A stretch of 7,985 nucleotides of DNA. Origin: Opitutales bacterium (GTDB lineage: Bacteria > Verrucomicrobiota > Verrucomicrobiia > Opitutales > UBA9783). Under the pieces are notes generated by a model. It did no database searches, had not been told where the DNA came from, and saw only the letters and a program-made list of their open reading frames with translations. The DNA is taken from contig JAFVCI010000057.1 in NCBI GenBank assembly GCA_017479315.1, positions 1 through 7,985 of the forward strand, read 5' to 3'. Shown here in pieces: positions 5,317 to 7,985 of this stretch (position 1 is its first letter; each line of letters starts with the position of its first letter). The translations under genes were made by a program, and so were the position numbers.

Positions 5317-5748
5317 ATGGCAATCACAACCCGAAAATTGGGGCAGGTTTTGAACATTTACGAAGGCGAAAACGGCAGTTTGATGTGTCAATTATTGATG
5401 AAACGCGCCGAATGCTGCAACAATTTCGAGGGTTTTGGCGAAAACGGCGAACGTTTGGTTTCTTCGGAGTTGGCGTTAACGATTGAGGTATTGTTCCTTG
5501 ATGAAAGTCGCTGTCGATTGAGAGGTATCACAGAAAAAACTTTCGTTGTACATGCGGGTGATCGGATTGAGTTTATGGATCCGAAAGATGAATCGATTGC
5601 AGGAATAAAGGTGAAAACAATCAGTTTCAGTTCATCGGCAGATAATCCAAAAGACAGTGACATTGTTGACATACAGGCGGGTTGTGCAACCGATTTGGTT
5701 ATTGAGTGGGATACCGAATTTTGGTCTGTTAATTTCAAAGAAAAATAG
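5317..5748 (+). CDS. Unrecognised 143-aa protein, CsrA-like N-terminus (cassette copy 2, large)
   Basis: Paralogue of the 142-aa protein at 2616 (see there for the alignment blocks); no named family recognised. The frame is open from 5233, but the ATG at 5317 is preferred because its product begins MAITTRKLGQVLNIYEG, matching the other copy from residue 1. A weak purine stretch (AGAAGAG) lies ten bases or more before it. Residues 5-9 (TRKLG) with the following I-Y recall CsrA's TRKVGExxxIGD. The copy has diverged: identity is high only in the first 30 or so residues and patchy afterwards, with short gaps, which points to an old duplication or separate acquisition. It contains several Cys (for example MCQLL and AECCNN). 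It is probably soluble and beta-rich. The small partner gene begins 95 bases downstream behind its own promoter. Confidence 0.72.
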   Translation: MAITTRKLGQVLNIYEGENGSLMCQLLMKRAECCNNFEGFGENGERLVSSELALTIEVLFLDESRCRLRGITEKTFVVHAGDRIEFMDPKDESIAGIKVKTISFSSSADNPKDSDIVDIQAGCATDLVIEWDTEFWSVNFKEK

Positions 5749-5771
5749 TTTAAAAATTTTTTAGAAAATCA

Positions 5772-5799
5772 TTGACAACACAGAAAATTGTGAGAGAAT
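5772..5799 (+). promoter_or_regulatory. Promoter of the small cassette gene, copy 2
   Basis: TTGACA (5772-5777), 16 bases, then GAGAAT (5794-5799), preceded by an A/T-rich block (about 5748-5770). It matches the arrangement at 3074-3102 before the paralogue. Confidence 0.6.
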
Positions 5800-5843
5800 G
5801 GTGGTGTACTGTGACAGCATTCGCTGGAGCGGGAGGGTTCTTT

Positions 5844-6098
5844 ATGGATAATAAAAATGATAAAAATGGTGTTCCCTCGCGGGAATTTCTCAACAGTGCG
5901 CTTCGGAACCTGACGGACGCAAGCAACCACCTGGCGTGTCTTCACGGGGAGATTGCAAGAGCCTCAGAAGCGGTTATCGATGCGGGTTCCGACCTGGAAC
6001 ATTTATCGAAGAACATTTCGACCATCCACGAAACGGTTTCGGAAGCCGGCAGTTTTCTCGCAAGAGAACTGGCCTTCGGCGAACGATCGAACGGCTGA
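5844..6098 (+). CDS. Unrecognised 84-aa helical protein (cassette copy 2, small)
   Basis: Paralogue of the protein at 3155 and exactly the same length. The start at 5844 is well supported: GGGAGGG (5831-5837) lies six bases upstream, and the further in-frame TTG at 5772 is the promoter's -35 box. A polar N-terminus (MDNKNDKNG) leads into a long amphipathic helical region (for example LTDASNHLACLHGEIARA and ISTIHETVSEAGSFL) and the conserved C-terminal FLARELAFG. No signal peptide, membrane segment or catalytic motif is visible, so a structural, adaptor or regulator-binding role is plausible but unproven. After the TGA, the same frame stays open for 39 further codons to 6218, up to the kdsC start. 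Confidence 0.72.
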   Translation: MDNKNDKNGVPSREFLNSALRNLTDASNHLACLHGEIARASEAVIDAGSDLEHLSKNISTIHETVSEAGSFLARELAFGERSNG

Positions 6099-6202
6099 AG
6101 TTTTTCGAAAAAACGCTCTTCACGCACCAAGGCGGAACGTTCGGCGTTTCGGCAAAAGGATTTTGCATTGCGTCCGACCGCCGAAGGTTTCACCTTGGAA
6201 GC

Positions 6203-6709
6203 GTGGGAAGCGATTTGAAGCGCGTTTTGGCGGGCATACGACTGATGGTTTTCGATGTGGACGGCGTATTGACCGACGGGAAGATTTACTTTTCGGATCA
6301 GGGCGAAACCATGAAGGTTTTTAACGTCAAAGACGGCTTGAAGGTCTGGCAAATGAGCCTGGAGGGGTACCAATTCGGCATTATTACGGGCGGAACCAGC
6401 CCGATTGTAACCAAGCGCGCCGAATACATGGGCGTGCAACATATCTTTTTGGGCGTTTTGGACAAAAAGCCCGTGTTTGATGATTTAATCAAAAAGCTGA
6501 ACCTGCAACCGCACGAAGTGGCCTTTATGGGCGATGATTTGATCGATTTGCCGGTTTTAAAAGCGGTCGGTTGCGCCGCCTGCCCGAACGATGCGATTTC
6601 GGAAGTGAAAAGCGTGTGCAATTTTATTTCGCACCATAACGGCGGTTGCGGTGCGGTTCGGGAATTGTGCGACGCCGTTTGGGAGGCACAACATCCGTGC
6701 GTTGGTTAG
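6203..6709 (+). CDS. kdsC: 3-deoxy-D-manno-octulosonate 8-phosphate phosphatase
   Basis: KdsC is a cytoplasmic HAD-family (C0 type, Mg-dependent) phosphatase that converts Kdo-8-phosphate to Kdo for the inner core of lipopolysaccharide. Numbered from the GTG at 6203: DVDGVLTDG (18-26, nucleophile D18 and acid/base D20), the KdsC-typical FNVKDGLK (40-47), T62 in ITGG, K88, and GDDLIDLP (110-117, D111 and D115). The C-terminal NGGCGAVRE corresponds to the tail loop NGGxGAVRE that closes the tetramer active site. The 168-aa length is near the 170-188 usual. The start is uncertain: TTG at 6215 has a better-spaced GGGAAG (6205-6210), while the open frame back to 5936 mostly overlaps the upstream gene and reads unlike protein. 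It overlaps tsaD by 13 bases. Confidence 0.9.
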   Translation: MGSDLKRVLAGIRLMVFDVDGVLTDGKIYFSDQGETMKVFNVKDGLKVWQMSLEGYQFGIITGGTSPIVTKRAEYMGVQHIFLGVLDKKPVFDDLIKKLNLQPHEVAFMGDDLIDLPVLKAVGCAACPNDAISEVKSVCNFISHHNGGCGAVRELCDAVWEAQHPCVG

Positions 6710-7773
6710 CCCTCGAAAGTTCGTGCGACGAAACGGCACTCGCCGTTTGGGATACCGAACAGCGGCGGGTATTATATGAGAGTGTTTTATCCCAAATCGA
6801 CATCCATGCTTCCTACGGCGGCGTGGTTCCGGGCATTGCCATCCGCGAACATTTGAAGGGCTTCCCGATTTTACTGGAAGAACTCCAAAAGAATTTTGAT
6901 TTATCAGCCATTGATGCGCTTTGCGTGACGCACGGTCCGGGATTGATCGGCTGCATCGGCATGGGCGTTGCGTATGCGCAATCGTTGCAATTATTGCTAA
7001 AATGCCCGTTGTACGGCGTCAATCACCTGCACGGGCACGCCCTATCGCCGTTCGTCGAAGCATTTGAAGAAGACAAAAATTTTACACTCGAAGCCGTTTG
7101 CCCGCACCTGGGATTGTTGGTTTCGGGCGGTAATACGCTGTTGTTTGAAATGAATGTTGAAGGTATCCCGGACGGTTCAGGTCCAAAAGATGCCGTTCTA
7201 ACAGGCATGTTTTCTCAACAATTTACCGTTCACATATGGGCACAAACGGTCGATGATGCGGCGGGCGAAGCGTTGGATAAAGGCGGAAAGTTGTTGGGGT
7301 TCCCGTATCCCGGCGGACCGCTGGTCGAACGTTGCGCGCAGGATGGAGACGAGGATTTTGTTCAATTTCCGCGCGCTTTTTCTCAAGCCTCGGAGCTAAA
7401 GTTTAGTTTCTCGGGCTTAAAGACAAGTCTGCGTTATTTTCTGGAAAAATTATCCCCTGAAACGATCGAAAAACAAAAAGCTTCGATTTGCGCCTCTTAC
7501 CAGGCGGCGGTTACGGATGCGCTTGTCTGTAAAGTTCGACAAGTGTTGAGGATGAAAAACTTTAAAAGCCTCGGCGTCTCGGGCGGCGTTTCCAACAATC
7601 AGCGTTTGCGACAACAACTTCAACAAACGGCGGATCGGGGAAAAATTCCGCTGTTTATGCCGAAGAGAAAGTATTGCGGCGATAATGCCGTGATGATCGC
7701 CTTCGCCGCACCATGGGTTGCTTCGGCGGTACAATCAAACCCCAATCGGACGTTGGATGAAAGCGGAAGATAG
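6697..7773 (+). CDS. tsaD: tRNA N6-adenosine threonylcarbamoyltransferase
   Basis: TsaD (Kae1/YgjD family) transfers threonylcarbamoyl from threonylcarbamoyl-AMP to A37 of ANN-decoding tRNAs, with TsaB and TsaE. The GTG at 6697 is preferred over an in-frame upstream start because the product begins MRWLALESSCDETALAV, the family N-terminus, with GGGAGG (6681-6686) ten bases before it. Motifs: ESSCDET (7-13), GGVVPGIA (41-48), THGPGLIG (78-85), the metal-binding HLHGH (H110 and H114, the HxxxH pair), VSGGNT (142-147), DDAAGEALDKGGKLLG (186-201), FSGLKTS (238-244), VSGGVSNNQRLR (294-305) and GDNAVMIA (328-335). The 358-aa length is slightly above the usual 330-345, mainly from an insertion around residues 153-182. 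SGGNT replaces the usual SGGHT. It is coupled to kdsC by a 13-base overlap. Confidence 0.95.
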   Translation: MRWLALESSCDETALAVWDTEQRRVLYESVLSQIDIHASYGGVVPGIAIREHLKGFPILLEELQKNFDLSAIDALCVTHGPGLIGCIGMGVAYAQSLQLLLKCPLYGVNHLHGHALSPFVEAFEEDKNFTLEAVCPHLGLLVSGGNTLLFEMNVEGIPDGSGPKDAVLTGMFSQQFTVHIWAQTVDDAAGEALDKGGKLLGFPYPGGPLVERCAQDGDEDFVQFPRAFSQASELKFSFSGLKTSLRYFLEKLSPETIEKQKASICASYQAAVTDALVCKVRQVLRMKNFKSLGVSGGVSNNQRLRQQLQQTADRGKIPLFMPKRKYCGDNAVMIAFAAPWVASAVQSNPNRTLDESGR

Positions 7774-7985
7774 GGCAGAGAATGGAGCAACCGGTAAAAC
7801 AGAGTGGATTATAACGGCATGCATACCAGCGGACGACTGTCAATTTTAGTTTCGTATGCCTCCCTCCCTTCTTGTTTCACGAATGTTTAAATTCGCAATC
7901 CATCATACGGAAAAACACAAAAGATCGCAATCTAAATTTCGGAGCACGTACTTCAAAACACGCACAATAACACTTTCTCTTTATA

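Noticed and set aside
5936..6202. N-terminal extension of kdsC
   Set aside because: It overlaps the 84-aa protein in another frame and is far longer than any KdsC N-terminus I know.
7808..7843. Minus-strand TTGACA and TATAAT near the right end
   Set aside because: They are 24 bases apart, too far for a sigma-70-type promoter, and point into the 3' end of tsaD.
7774..7985. Terminal 212 bases as a gene, tRNA or terminator
   Set aside because: No open frame with start signals, no cloverleaf, and no stem followed by a T run was found; only a weak GGCAT/ATGCC-type pairing and a repeated TCGCAATC.
1..7985. CRISPR array, insertion sequence or phage attachment site
   Set aside because: No regularly spaced repeats, transposase motifs, or paired terminal repeats with target duplications are visible.

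Overview
The window (about 47% G+C by eye) carries Obg, two t6A-synthesis genes (TsaB-like and TsaD) and KdsC. KdsC makes the lipopolysaccharide sugar Kdo, so the host should be a Gram-negative, LPS-bearing bacterium. TsaD has the SGGNT variant in place of the usual SGGHT and an insert before its TVDDAAGEALDK block. This, with the obg-tsaB and kdsC-tsaD pairings, makes me lean weakly towards Verrucomicrobiota (Opitutae-like). That is an impression from memory, not a demonstrated placement.

Layout. (1) 2-1530, plus strand: the 3' part of obg, cut by the window edge, overlaps a divergent TsaB-like gene by ATGA. (2) 1599-2213: a compact type II toxin-antitoxin module with its own promoter, an ATGA-overlapping antitoxin and YoeB/RelE-type toxin, and a terminator. 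(3) 2236-2554: a second antitoxin of the same family with its own promoter and no toxin. (4) 2616-3409: an unrecognised 142-aa protein, then a promoter and an 84-aa helical protein. (5) 3410-3785: 376 bases without a gene, with several inverted repeats. (6) 3786-5090, minus strand: a multi-pass permease of the YuiF-like Na+/H+ antiporter family, with a repeat-rich leader and a promoter at 5211-5238. (7) 5317-6098: a second, diverged copy of the unit in (4), with 143-aa and 84-aa proteins. (8) 6203-7773, plus strand: kdsC and tsaD, overlapping by 13 bases. (9) 7774-7985: 212 bases in which I see no gene.

The housekeeping blocks at the two ends frame an accessory region (about 1.6-6.1 kb) of toxin-antitoxin genes, an unpaired antitoxin and a duplicated, undescribed two-gene cassette. 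The cassette is the most interesting content. Its larger protein begins with a stretch strongly reminiscent of the N-terminus of the RNA-binding regulator CsrA but is more than twice as long. Its smaller protein is an 84-aa helical protein with a conserved C-terminal FLxREhAFG signature (h, hydrophobic). The promoter between the two genes is also conserved between copies. Function is unknown; the CsrA resemblance is a hypothesis from reading the sequence.
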